This document shows positions 1-6,699 of a stretch of 60,164 nucleotides of DNA, one piece after another (within the stretch, counting starts at the first letter, position 1; every line of letters begins with the position of its first letter). The stretch is taken from NCBI GenBank assembly GCA_016280395.1, contig JAEEGQ010000095.1:1-60164 (forward strand). The letters are read 5' to 3'. Source of the DNA: Lachnospiraceae bacterium (GTDB lineage Bacteria; Bacillota; Clostridia; Lachnospirales; Lachnospiraceae). The position numbers and the translations under genes were made by a program. Below the pieces are notes generated by a model. It was given only the letters and a program-made list of their open reading frames with translations, was not told where the DNA came from and did no database searches.

Positions 1-471
1 AATCCCTGCAAATGCGGCTTTTATCCGGATCGTTCAAAGTGCACCTGTACGCAGATGCAGGTAAGGAATTACATGGGAAAGATAAGCCAGCCTCTGCTCG
101 ACCGCTTCGATATAAGGATCAATGTAGGCGTTGTGGGCGTTTCGGAATGGTTTGACAGAAAAAAAGGCGAGACCAGCGAGAGCGTGCGTGAGCGCGTCAC
201 AAGGGCAAGACAGATACAGGAGGAACGCTTTAAGGATTCGAAGTTTAAGACGAATTCCTGCATGAATTCCGTACAGACCGAAGAAATATGCAGGCTTGGG
301 GAAAAGGAGCTTGCGCTTATGAAAGAAGTCTTTGTCAAATACGAACTGAGCGGAAGAGGGTATCACCGGATCTTAAGAGTGGCGCGTACCATTGCGGACC
401 TTGCGGGGGCTGAGGACATCGGGACCGAGCATCTTGCGGAAGCTGTAAGCTACCGCGGAGTGGAGGTGTAA
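1..471 (+). CDS. comM: ComM/YifB-family Mg-chelatase-like AAA+ ATPase, C-terminal fragment
   Basis: The reading frame is open from the first base, so the gene is cut by the window edge and only about 156 C-terminal residues are visible. They start with a Cys-rich NPCKCGFY segment and continue with the family pattern SQPLLDRFDI and, near the C terminus, YHRILRVARTIADL; these belong to the AAA+ core and Mg-chelatase C-terminal domain of the ComM/YifB family. In other bacteria ComM is a helicase-like factor that helps integrate transformed DNA, and it is often next to dprA, as here. The stop codon directly abuts the dprA start (no spacer), which implies translational coupling. ATP-binding motifs lie upstream of the window. 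Confidence 0.9.
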   Translation, partial: NPCKCGFYPDRSKCTCTQMQVRNYMGKISQPLLDRFDIRINVGVVGVSEWFDRKKGETSESVRERVTRARQIQEERFKDSKFKTNSCMNSVQTEEICRLGEKELALMKEVFVKYELSGRGYHRILRVARTIADLAGAEDIGTEHLAEAVSYRGVEV

Positions 472-1557
472 ATGGATCACAGGGAAAGTCTTATAGCGCT
501 TTCTAAGGCATCCTTCCTCGGTATGGATGTCTTAAGAAAGATCGTTGACATCACAGACGGGCCCGAAGGTTTTTTCAGGGCCGATGTTACAAGGCTTGAA
601 AAATATTTTGAGATCCTTGGATTTTCTGAAAATGTCCGTAAATCACTGATCGCTGTTCATTCAGACCCCGGGATCGAAGAGACCTTAAAAGTGATCGAGG
701 ATGAGCGGCTTAAATTCATAACCGACGAAGATGACGACTACCCCGAACGGCTTAAGTGCATTTTCGCCCCGCCGCTTTATCTGTATGTAAAGGGTGAGCT
801 TAAGGATTACGAAAACGGCCTTGGAGTGATAGGCTCGAGAAACTGCACCATGTACGGAAAAGAGGTGGCATTAAGTTTTTCAAAGATTTTTGCGTCTCAC
901 GGGATATGCATAATAAGCGGAATGGCGAAGGGAGTGGACGGTTTCGCTCATGAAGGCGCTTTGTCGGGCGGCGGATATACCATGGCAGTGCTTGGCTTTG
1001 GAGCCTGTGACTGTTACCCTGCGGAGCACAGGACCTTAAAGGAAAGGATAGCAGGGACGGGGTGCCTTGTGTCGGAGTATCACCCGAAAACTGCAGGGAA
1101 TCCGAGGTTTTTTCCTGCAAGGAACAGGATAATCGCGGCCTTGTCGGACGCGCTCCTTGTGGTTGAAGCCGCAAAGAAGAGCGGAACGATAATTACCGTG
1201 GATTTTGCTTTGAGCATCGGGAAAACGATCTATGCAGTGCCTGGAAGGATAGGAGACCCTTTAAGCGAAGGCTGCATGGAGCTGATCAAGCACGGCTGCA
1301 GGCCGCTGACAGACCCGGGGGACATCCTGCAGGATTTCGGGTATACGATAAAGAACAGCAAGCTGAAGAACAAGGTAGATCTTGACGAAAACCAGCGCCT
1401 TCTGCTTGGCAATATCGAACAGCAGGTGAAAAACACCGAAGATATAATCCGCGGTACCGGCATCGCGGTCTCAGAAGCCCTCAAGATACTTTTTTCCCTC
1501 GAAATGAAAGGACTTATCAAGCAGCCTGTCACCGGAGCATATATCAGAGCTGTCTGA
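472..1557 (+). CDS. dprA: DNA-processing protein DprA (Smf)
   Basis: 361 residues. DprA binds single-stranded DNA entering by transformation and loads RecA. The Rossmann-like core is clear: GVIGSRNCTMYGKE near residue 117, SGMAKGVDGFAHEGAL near 147-162, and PARNRIIAALSDALLVVEA near 215-232. A SAM-like N-terminal region precedes it, and residues about 300-361 look like the winged-helix C-terminal domain (VSEALKILFSLEMKGLIKQPVTGAYIRA). The start ATG lies one base after the comM stop, so the two are one operon. Length and motif set are normal. The presence of comM-dprA does not prove competence, since both are kept in many species never seen to transform. Confidence 0.95.
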   Translation: MDHRESLIALSKASFLGMDVLRKIVDITDGPEGFFRADVTRLEKYFEILGFSENVRKSLIAVHSDPGIEETLKVIEDERLKFITDEDDDYPERLKCIFAPPLYLYVKGELKDYENGLGVIGSRNCTMYGKEVALSFSKIFASHGICIISGMAKGVDGFAHEGALSGGGYTMAVLGFGACDCYPAEHRTLKERIAGTGCLVSEYHPKTAGNPRFFPARNRIIAALSDALLVVEAAKKSGTIITVDFALSIGKTIYAVPGRIGDPLSEGCMELIKHGCRPLTDPGDILQDFGYTIKNSKLKNKVDLDENQRLLLGNIEQQVKNTEDIIRGTGIAVSEALKILFSLEMKGLIKQPVTGAYIRAV

Positions 1558-1560
1558 AAC

Positions 1561-1690
1561 GGAAGCAACATCCTCCTGCTCCGGCCCGGAGCCGTACCGG
1601 CCCAGCATATCCGGAAGCAGCGTTCGCCTGCTCCGGCCCGGAGCTGTACCGGCCCGGAATATCCGAAAGCAGCATCCGCCTGCTCCGGTC
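1561..1690 (+). repeat. 52-bp tandem repeat, about 2.5 copies
   Basis: Copies begin at 1561, 1613 and 1665 (52-bp period, not a multiple of three). Each includes CTGCTCCGGCCCGGAGC or a close variant, which can fold as GCTCCG-GCC-CGGAGC, then GTACCGGCCC and ATCCG-AAGCAGC. The third copy is incomplete and diverged. The segment is far more GC-rich than its flanks. It lies between dprA and topA and encodes nothing recognisable. Confidence 0.8.
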
Positions 1691-1798
1691 CAAAACACTG
1701 CCGGAACTTTTACACCCAGATACCTCAGGATACTAAAGTCAAAAACGCAGAAAAAAGGCAGTAAAAACGGCAAAAAAACGGCATTTCAAAAAATCCAC

Positions 1799-1827
1799 TT
1801 GATTTTACCCGGAAAATAGTTTATTCT
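1799..1827 (+). promoter_or_regulatory. Putative sigma-A promoter of topA
   Basis: TTGATT at 1799-1804 and TATTCT at 1822-1827, separated by 17 bp, about 67 bp before the chosen topA start. The -10 matches the consensus at four of six bases, so this is a moderate prediction. Confidence 0.45.
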
Positions 1828-1894
1828 ATCGTCGATTTGTATCCGAAGATTACGGAAGCGATTGAAAGAATAAATTACAGGGATGTGGAAAAAC

Positions 1895-3871
1895 ATGGCT
1901 AAAAATCTGTTGATCGTTGAGTCGCCGGCAAAGGCGGAAACTATTAAGAAATTCCTGGGCAGTAACTATGAAGTCCTGGCTTCAAACGGACATGTCAGGG
2001 ATCTTCCCAAGAGCAAGATGGGCATAGACGTTGATAACGATTTTGAACCGCAGTATATTACTATCCGCGGTAAGAGTGATGTTACCTCGGCTTTGAAAAA
2101 AGCCGTAAAAAAGGCCGATAAGGTCTATCTTGCGACAGACCCGGACCGCGAGGGTGAAGCTATATCGTATCATCTTAAAGAGCTGTTGAAGCTTGATGAC
2201 AAGAATACCACCCGTGTTACCTTTAATGAGATCACCAAGAAGGCTGTCAGCAATTCTATAAAGAATTCCCGCGGGATCGACATGAACCTTGTAAATGCAC
2301 AGCAGGCAAGGCGCGTCCTCGACAGGCTTGTGGGCTACGAGATCAGCCCGGTCCTCTGGGCAAAGGTCAAAAGGGGCTTGAGTGCCGGCCGTGTGCAGTC
2401 TGTGGCGCTGCGCATAATCTGTGACCGCGAGGACGAGATAAACGCATTCGACCAGAAGGAATACTGGACCATTAGCGCGAATTTTACAGCAGGTACGACC
2501 TCACTCGTTGCAAAGTACCAGGGGCCGGAGAACGGGAAGGCAGATATAAGCGACAGGGCAGAGGCGGAAGCGATTGTTAAGGAGCTTAAAAAGACCAAGC
2601 CGGTCGTTAAGGAGGTTAAAAACGGTGAGAGGAAGCGCAATGCGCCCAATCCCTTCACAACAAGCACACTGCAGCAGGAGTGCTCCAAGGTGCTGAATTT
2701 CTCAACCCAGAAGACAATGCGTATCGCCCAGCAGCTTTATGAAGGCGTTGAAGTCAAGGGACACGGAACCGTTGGCCTTATCACATATCTTCGTACAGAC
2801 TCCATACGTGTTTCCGATGAAGCCAAGGCCGCAGCTGAAAAATTCATTACCGAAAATTACGGGAAAGAATTTATAGGAACACCGCAGGCTGCAAAAAAAG
2901 ATGAAAAGAATGTCCAGGATGCGCATGAAGCCATCCGCCCGACCTACGTTGAGCTTACCCCCGCAACTGTGAAGGATTCGCTCTCAAGGGATCAGTTCAG
3001 GCTTTACCAGCTTGTTTACAAGCGCTTTATCGCAAGCCGGATGCAGGCTGCAAAGTTCGAAACGATCACAGCCGTTATAAAGGCCGGAAAATATATCTTC
3101 AACTCAAACAGCTCAAAGCTTGTATTCCAGGGCTTCCTTGCTATGTACAGCGATGAAGAGGAAAAGGATAAAGAAGGCAATATCGGCGTGAAGAAGATAA
3201 AGGCCGGAGATGCCTTAAAGGCCGAAGAATACATTCCGGAACAGCATTTTACGCAGCCTCCGGCACATTACACAGAGGCTTCCCTTATCAAAGAGCTTGA
3301 AGAATTGGGAATCGGACGTCCGAGTACTTACGCTCCGACGATAACCACGATCCTTGCGCGCCATTATGTGATAAAGGAGGACAAGAACCTTTATGTCACA
3401 GAGCTTGGCGAGGCGGTGAACAGCATCATGAAAAAGCAGTTCCCGACAATAGTGGATGTGAATTTCACTGTAAACCTCGAATATCTTTTTGACCGCATAA
3501 GCGAAGGTAAGACTTCATGGAAGGAAGTTGTAAGGAATTTCTATCCGGATCTTGAAGAAGCAGTAAAGGCCGCAAACGAAGAGCTCAAGAAGATCGAGAT
3601 AAAAGATGAGGTTTCGGATGTTCCGTGCGAAAACTGCGGAAGGATGATGGTCTACAAGTACGGCCCTCACGGGCGATTCCTTGCATGCCCGGGCTTCCCC
3701 GAGTGCAGGAACACAAAGACCATTGTTGAAAAGGCCGGTGTAAAATGCCCTAAATGCGGACAGGATATCGTGATCCGCAAGACCAAGAAGGGCAGACGTT
3801 TCTATGCATGTGAATCGGCAGACTGTGATTACATGTCATGGCAGAAGCCGAAAACAGAAGCGCAGGGCTGA
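1895..3871 (+). CDS. topA: DNA topoisomerase I (type IA)
   Basis: 658 residues from this start. It relaxes negative supercoils by single-strand passage. The TOPRIM domain is at the N terminus (LLIVESPAKAETIKKFLG, then TDPDREGEA with the acidic metal-binding residues). The catalytic tyrosine lies in GLITYLRTDS (Tyr298). The C terminus carries two four-cysteine zinc ribbons (CENCGRMM...CPGFPEC and CPKCGQDI...CESADC). An in-frame ATG at 1883 would add MWKN, but MAKNLLIVESP matches the usual family N terminus, so 1895 is preferred. In Bacillus, topA lies upstream of codY with trmFO, codV and clpQY in between; here topA is followed directly by codY. Confidence 0.96.
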   Translation: MAKNLLIVESPAKAETIKKFLGSNYEVLASNGHVRDLPKSKMGIDVDNDFEPQYITIRGKSDVTSALKKAVKKADKVYLATDPDREGEAISYHLKELLKLDDKNTTRVTFNEITKKAVSNSIKNSRGIDMNLVNAQQARRVLDRLVGYEISPVLWAKVKRGLSAGRVQSVALRIICDREDEINAFDQKEYWTISANFTAGTTSLVAKYQGPENGKADISDRAEAEAIVKELKKTKPVVKEVKNGERKRNAPNPFTTSTLQQECSKVLNFSTQKTMRIAQQLYEGVEVKGHGTVGLITYLRTDSIRVSDEAKAAAEKFITENYGKEFIGTPQAAKKDEKNVQDAHEAIRPTYVELTPATVKDSLSRDQFRLYQLVYKRFIASRMQAAKFETITAVIKAGKYIFNSNSSKLVFQGFLAMYSDEEEKDKEGNIGVKKIKAGDALKAEEYIPEQHFTQPPAHYTEASLIKELEELGIGRPSTYAPTITTILARHYVIKEDKNLYVTELGEAVNSIMKKQFPTIVDVNFTVNLEYLFDRISEGKTSWKEVVRNFYPDLEEAVKAANEELKKIEIKDEVSDVPCENCGRMMVYKYGPHGRFLACPGFPECRNTKTIVEKAGVKCPKCGQDIVIRKTKKGRRFYACESADCDYMSWQKPKTEAQG

Positions 3872-4010
3872 TGTTCTTTTGATGTAATTGAGGGACATTT
3901 TTCGATTGTATGCAAAGTAGGAGCATAAACCCAATAAATTCAATTAAACAAGAAAGATGCGGTGTTTTTTCGTAGTATTCCGATAAGTTGCCATCAATAT
4001 AATTTTATTG

Positions 4011-4039
4011 TTGAAATTTTCAAATAATTATGTTATAAT
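4011..4039 (+). promoter_or_regulatory. Sigma-A promoter of codY
   Basis: TTGAAA (4011-4016), 17-bp spacer, TATAAT (4034-4039). The -10 is perfect and the -35 matches at five of six bases. It lies 70 bp upstream of the codY start. Its spacer contains a CodY-box-like sequence. Confidence 0.75.
4015..4029 (+). promoter_or_regulatory. Candidate CodY box between -35 and -10 of codY
   Basis: AATTTTCAAATAATT matches the known CodY consensus AATTTTCWGAAAATT at 13 of 15 positions (mismatches at positions 9 and 11). It overlaps the end of the -35 and the spacer, so bound CodY would block RNA polymerase. A weaker match (11 of 15) lies at 4086-4100, just before the ribosome-binding site. Autorepression is inferred from position. 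Confidence 0.55.
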
Positions 4040-4109
4040 AGCTTAACATAAGAGGGCAACGCTTTCTATTAATTTGAATTGAAGTACTATTCAGAAAACA
4101 GGAGGGTTT

Positions 4110-4874
4110 ATGAGCGTTCAACTACTTGATAAAACAAGGAAGATCAACAAACTTCTGCACAACAGCACGCAGAAGATGGTTTTCAGCGACATCTGCACTG
4201 TCATGAGCGAAACCCTGGAGTCAAATGTCACTGTAATGAGCAAGAAAGGCAAAGTCCTCGGTGTCCACACGCGTCAGGACATTGAGATGATACATGAACT
4301 GATCAAGGATGCTGTAGGCGGGCATATCGACAAGATGCTCAACGAGCGTCTCCTTAACATCCTTTCCACAAAAGAGAATGTCAATCTTGCCACCCTTGGC
4401 TTTGAAGGAAAGAACATCGGTAAATACAAGGCCATCATCAGCCCGATAGATGTGGGCGGAGAGAGGCTCGGTACCCTGTTTATCTATAAGGACAAGGATG
4501 AATATTCCATAGACGACATCATTTTAAGCGAGTACGGCACTGCTGTCGTTGGTCTTGAGATGCTTCAGTCCGTAAACGAGGAGACTGCCGAAGAAGCAAG
4601 AAAGATCCAGATAGTACGTTCTGCGATCGGTACTCTTTCCTTCTCGGAGCTTGAGGCCATTACCCACATTTTTGAGGAACTCGGCGGGAATGAAGGTGTT
4701 CTCGTTGCAAGCAAGATCGCCGACAGGGTAGGCATCACAAGGTCGGTTATCGTTAACGCGCTCAGAAAATTTGAAAGCGCCGGAGTTATCGAATCGAGAT
4801 CTTCAGGCATGAAGGGAACTTACATTAAAGTCGTTAATGATGCGGTCTATGACGAGCTCAAGCCTCTTAAATAA
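4110..4874 (+). CDS. codY: GTP/branched-chain-amino-acid sensing global repressor CodY
   Basis: 254 residues, close to the family norm. CodY represses nutrient-uptake, biosynthesis and often motility genes when GTP and branched-chain amino acids are high. Residues 1-155 form the GAF-type ligand domain. The C-terminal winged helix is unmistakable: ASKIADRVGITRSVIVNALRK, then FESAGVIESRSSGMKGTYIKVVND. An AGGAGGG ribosome-binding site sits seven bases before the ATG. It has its own promoter and is followed, across a spacer with a terminator, by the flagellar operon, the same neighbour as in Bacillus subtilis. Confidence 0.97.
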   Translation: MSVQLLDKTRKINKLLHNSTQKMVFSDICTVMSETLESNVTVMSKKGKVLGVHTRQDIEMIHELIKDAVGGHIDKMLNERLLNILSTKENVNLATLGFEGKNIGKYKAIISPIDVGGERLGTLFIYKDKDEYSIDDIILSEYGTAVVGLEMLQSVNEETAEEARKIQIVRSAIGTLSFSELEAITHIFEELGGNEGVLVASKIADRVGITRSVIVNALRKFESAGVIESRSSGMKGTYIKVVNDAVYDELKPLK

Positions 4875-5007
4875 GAGTATGCCGTCAAACAACCGGCAAT
4901 AAACAAGATCATGCCAAACAACAATTGATAAACACGCGGAACGCAGTAAGATTGCGGTCTGTACATACGGCCATCTGTCTATTCGAGTACATCTTCAGTA
5001 TCTCTAA

Positions 5008-5022
5008 AGTTTTCAGATAAGT
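5008..5022 (+). promoter_or_regulatory. Candidate CodY box upstream of the fla/che operon
   Basis: AGTTTTCAGATAAGT matches the CodY consensus at 12 of 15 positions, including the central TTTTCAGA. It lies about 155 bp upstream of the proposed flgB promoter and before the terminator, so its effect on flgB, if any, would need looping or cooperative binding with the site at 5145. Confidence 0.35.
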
Positions 5023-5052
5023 CTGTCGATATATAAGCAGAACGGATTGGTT

Positions 5053-5100
5053 AGCGCAAAGGGATTTGTGAATTTTCATGAATCACTTTGCGCTTTTTTG
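5053..5100 (+). terminator. Rho-independent terminator after codY
   Basis: AGCGCAAAG (5053-5061) pairs perfectly with CTTTGCGCT (5086-5094) and runs directly into TTTTTT. Its 24-nt loop holds a further short GTGA/TCAC pairing. It would end codY transcription with a long 3' untranslated region of about 180 nt, isolating codY from the flagellar operon. Confidence 0.8.
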
Positions 5101-5144
5101 TGCGATAAACTATCGTCACAGGCATGCTTTGGCCGAATTGAACA

Positions 5145-5159
5145 AAAAATTTGAAAATT
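5145..5159 (+). promoter_or_regulatory. Candidate CodY box beside the flgB promoter
   Basis: AAAAATTTGAAAATT keeps the right half of the CodY consensus exactly (GAAAATT) but matches only 11 of 15 positions overall. It abuts the proposed -35 at 5163, where a repressor could act. Weak alone; its position is what makes it notable. Confidence 0.3.
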
Positions 5160-5162
5160 CGC

Positions 5163-5190
5163 TTGTGTTTTTTTAGCAATTCAATATAAT
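5163..5190 (+). promoter_or_regulatory. Putative sigma-A promoter of the fla/che operon
   Basis: TTGTGT (5163-5168), 16-bp spacer, perfect TATAAT (5185-5190), about 118 bp before flgB and downstream of the terminator. The -35 is poor, as expected for a regulated promoter. It would give a leader of about 110 nt. Confidence 0.5.
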
Positions 5191-5235
5191 TGATGTTAGG
5201 GTAGTATGAAATCACTATATCTTGTGGTTTCACGG

Positions 5236-5261
5236 GGCTCTTCACAAAAAGCACAAGAGCC
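5236..5261 (+). other. Hairpin in the flgB leader
   Basis: GGCTCTT (5236-5242) pairs with AAGAGCC (5255-5261) around a 12-nt A-rich loop. No U-run follows, so it is not a terminator. It lies in the predicted 5' untranslated region, 46 bp before the flgB ATG. Function unknown. Confidence 0.4.
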
Positions 5262-5307
5262 TCAAAGCTTGAAAATACGCCGTTCAGATTAAATTTTTGG
5301 AGGAAAT

Positions 5308-5697
5308 ATGATAGGTTCGGATGCTTACAATTATATCAATGTCCTGAACAAAGCCGCGGACGCGTCCTGGGTACGGAACGAGGTTATTGCGAACAACCTC
5401 GCGAATGTGGATACTCCCGGTTACAAACGCAAGGATGTCGTATTTGAGAGCTATCTTGAGAATGCGCTCAAGGGTTCGGGATGCCTTGACAAAAAGGTAC
5501 GGAACATGAACCTTGACGGGATAAAACCCTTTGTTTACACGGATTATGCAAAGCTCAGCTACCGTTATGACGACAATAATGTGGATGTTGCCACGGAAAA
5601 CGCAAATCTTGCCGAAAACCAGATCAGATATTATACATTGCTCGATTCGATGTCGCAGGAATTCAGCCGCATAAAGACGGCGCTTTCCGTAAAGTGA
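5308..5697 (+). CDS. flgB: Flagellar proximal rod protein FlgB
   Basis: 129 residues. FlgB is one of the rod subunits between the MS ring and hook. The N-terminal rod signature is present as NNLANVDTPGYKRKDVVFE near residues 29-47, and the C-terminal part ENQIRYYTLLDSMSQEFSRIKTAL is the usual amphipathic helix. A GGAGG ribosome-binding site precedes the ATG. It is the first gene of the flagellar operon, the same starting gene as in Bacillus fla/che operons. Confidence 0.95.
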   Translation: MIGSDAYNYINVLNKAADASWVRNEVIANNLANVDTPGYKRKDVVFESYLENALKGSGCLDKKVRNMNLDGIKPFVYTDYAKLSYRYDDNNVDVATENANLAENQIRYYTLLDSMSQEFSRIKTALSVK

Positions 5698-5741
5698 CGT
5701 CCTAAGGGCCGCAGATCGCATAACACAAGGAGGAGACCGCC

Positions 5742-6185
5742 ATGATAATGAGCGCACTCAACGTAAGCGCAAGCGGAATGACAGCGCAGCGTTTAAGACT
5801 TGACCTTATCTCACAGAATATCGCGAATGTTAATACCACGCGTGATGAAAACGGCAATGTTTACCGCAGGAAGGTGGCTGTTTTCCAGGAAAAACGCCAG
5901 GGCACCGGAAAGCTTTTCAATTCGATGCTCTCCACAGCTTCGGAATCCTACGGCAAGGGCGTTATCGTTTCGGGTATCGCGGAGGACCATGTTACCGCGA
6001 TGAAGAAGGTTTACGATCCTTCACATCCGGATGCGGATGAAGACGGCTATGTAACGCTTCCGAACGTCAATACCGTCACCGAGATGACAAACCTTATTGA
6101 TGCAACAAGATCCTACGAAGCAAATGTTACAGCTTTCAATGCAACAAAGAACATGCTGCTCCGCGGTCTTGAAGTAGGGCAGTGA
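5742..6185 (+). CDS. flgC: Flagellar basal-body rod protein FlgC
   Basis: 147 residues. The rod signature SGMTAQRLRLDLISQNIANVN lies near residues 11-30, and the C-terminal helix VNTVTEMTNLIDATRSYEAN is typical. AAGGAGG lies eight bases before the first ATG, so that start is preferred over the second ATG two codons on. The last ten codons and the stop are part of a 32-bp tandem duplication running into the spacer before fliE (see repeat at 6153). Confidence 0.95.
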   Translation: MIMSALNVSASGMTAQRLRLDLISQNIANVNTTRDENGNVYRRKVAVFQEKRQGTGKLFNSMLSTASESYGKGVIVSGIAEDHVTAMKKVYDPSHPDADEDGYVTLPNVNTVTEMTNLIDATRSYEANVTAFNATKNMLLRGLEVGQ

Positions 6186-6216
6186 TGCTGCTCCGCTGTC
6201 TTGAAGCAGGGCAGTG
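6153..6216 (+). repeat. 32-bp tandem duplication of the flgC 3' end
   Basis: Bases 6153-6184 and 6185-6216 are the same 32-bp sequence with two mismatches. Copy one encodes the FlgC C terminus (LLRGLEVGQ and the first bases of the stop); copy two lies outside the gene. A six-base start of a third copy follows. The closeness of the copies suggests a recent slippage duplication. Confidence 0.9.
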
Positions 6217-6289
6217 ATGCTGTATTTTGATCACATTTAACGCTTAGGACCGGAATAAAACACTTCCGGATCTAAAAGGAGTCTGAACC

Positions 6290-6631
6290 ATGGATGTAAA
6301 TATTTTAAACGGGCTTACCGCAGTCAGCGGTGTTTCCGGCGTATCGGACATTACGGGCGTTACCGCGATAAAGGATCCGTCCTCTGTGGCGCCGCCCAAC
6401 AATTCTGTTTTTGAAACGCTTCTTCAGTCCGCGCGCACAATGGTTGCCGAAACGAATTACTACCAGAATGCAGCGGAGGAAGCGGAACTGAAATATGCGA
6501 TGGGGCTCATGACAAACACCCACGAGCTTCAGGTGGCGCAGCAGAAGGCTAACCTTTCACTTCAATACACGGTTGCGGTACGCAATGCGGTTATAGATGC
6601 TTACAAAGAGATAATGCAGATCAATTTCTGA
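6290..6631 (+). CDS. fliE: Flagellar hook-basal body protein FliE
   Basis: 113 residues. FliE joins the MS ring and export gate to the rod. The conserved C-terminal half is clear: FETLLQSARTMVAETNYYQNAAE, MTNTHELQVAQQKANLSLQYTVAVRN and the terminal AYKEIMQINF. The first 45 residues are rich in Gly, Val and Ser and are poorly conserved, as is common. AAAAGGAG precedes the start. It has the same flgB-flgC-fliE-fliF order as in Bacillus. Confidence 0.94.
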   Translation: MDVNILNGLTAVSGVSGVSDITGVTAIKDPSSVAPPNNSVFETLLQSARTMVAETNYYQNAAEEAELKYAMGLMTNTHELQVAQQKANLSLQYTVAVRNAVIDAYKEIMQINF

Positions 6632-6699
6632 TGTGATATCCGGCGGATGAAGCTGCCGGGAATTGGGGAAAAAGCGGATAATATTTTTGGAGGCGTAAC

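Larger units (their letters stand above)
1558..1894 (+). other. dprA-topA spacer
   Basis: 337-bp spacer without a credible gene. The first 130 bp are a GC-rich tandem repeat (listed separately). Bases about 1735-1795 are A-rich. A plausible sigma-A promoter for topA follows at 1799-1827. No terminator with a clear U-run was found after dprA. Confidence 0.6.
4875..5307 (+). other. codY-flgB regulatory spacer
   Basis: 433-bp spacer with no credible gene. It contains a CodY-box-like site at 5008-5022, a rho-independent terminator at 5053-5100, a second CodY-box-like site at 5145-5159, a promoter candidate at 5163-5190 and a leader hairpin at 5236-5261. The first 130 bp contain only small GC-rich inverted repeats (for example GCCG...CGGC at about 4881). 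I looked for a sigma-28 promoter (TAAA-N15-GCCGATAA type) and for c-di-GMP riboswitch landmarks and saw neither. Confidence 0.6.

Noticed and set aside
3965-4000. Sigma-28-type promoter near CCGATAA at 3980
   Set aside because: No TAAA-like -35 at the expected 15-bp distance and it lies before codY, not a late flagellar gene.
5191-5307. c-di-GMP riboswitch in the flgB leader
   Set aside because: None of the GEMM-I landmarks I know of and no closing stem; only one small hairpin is present.
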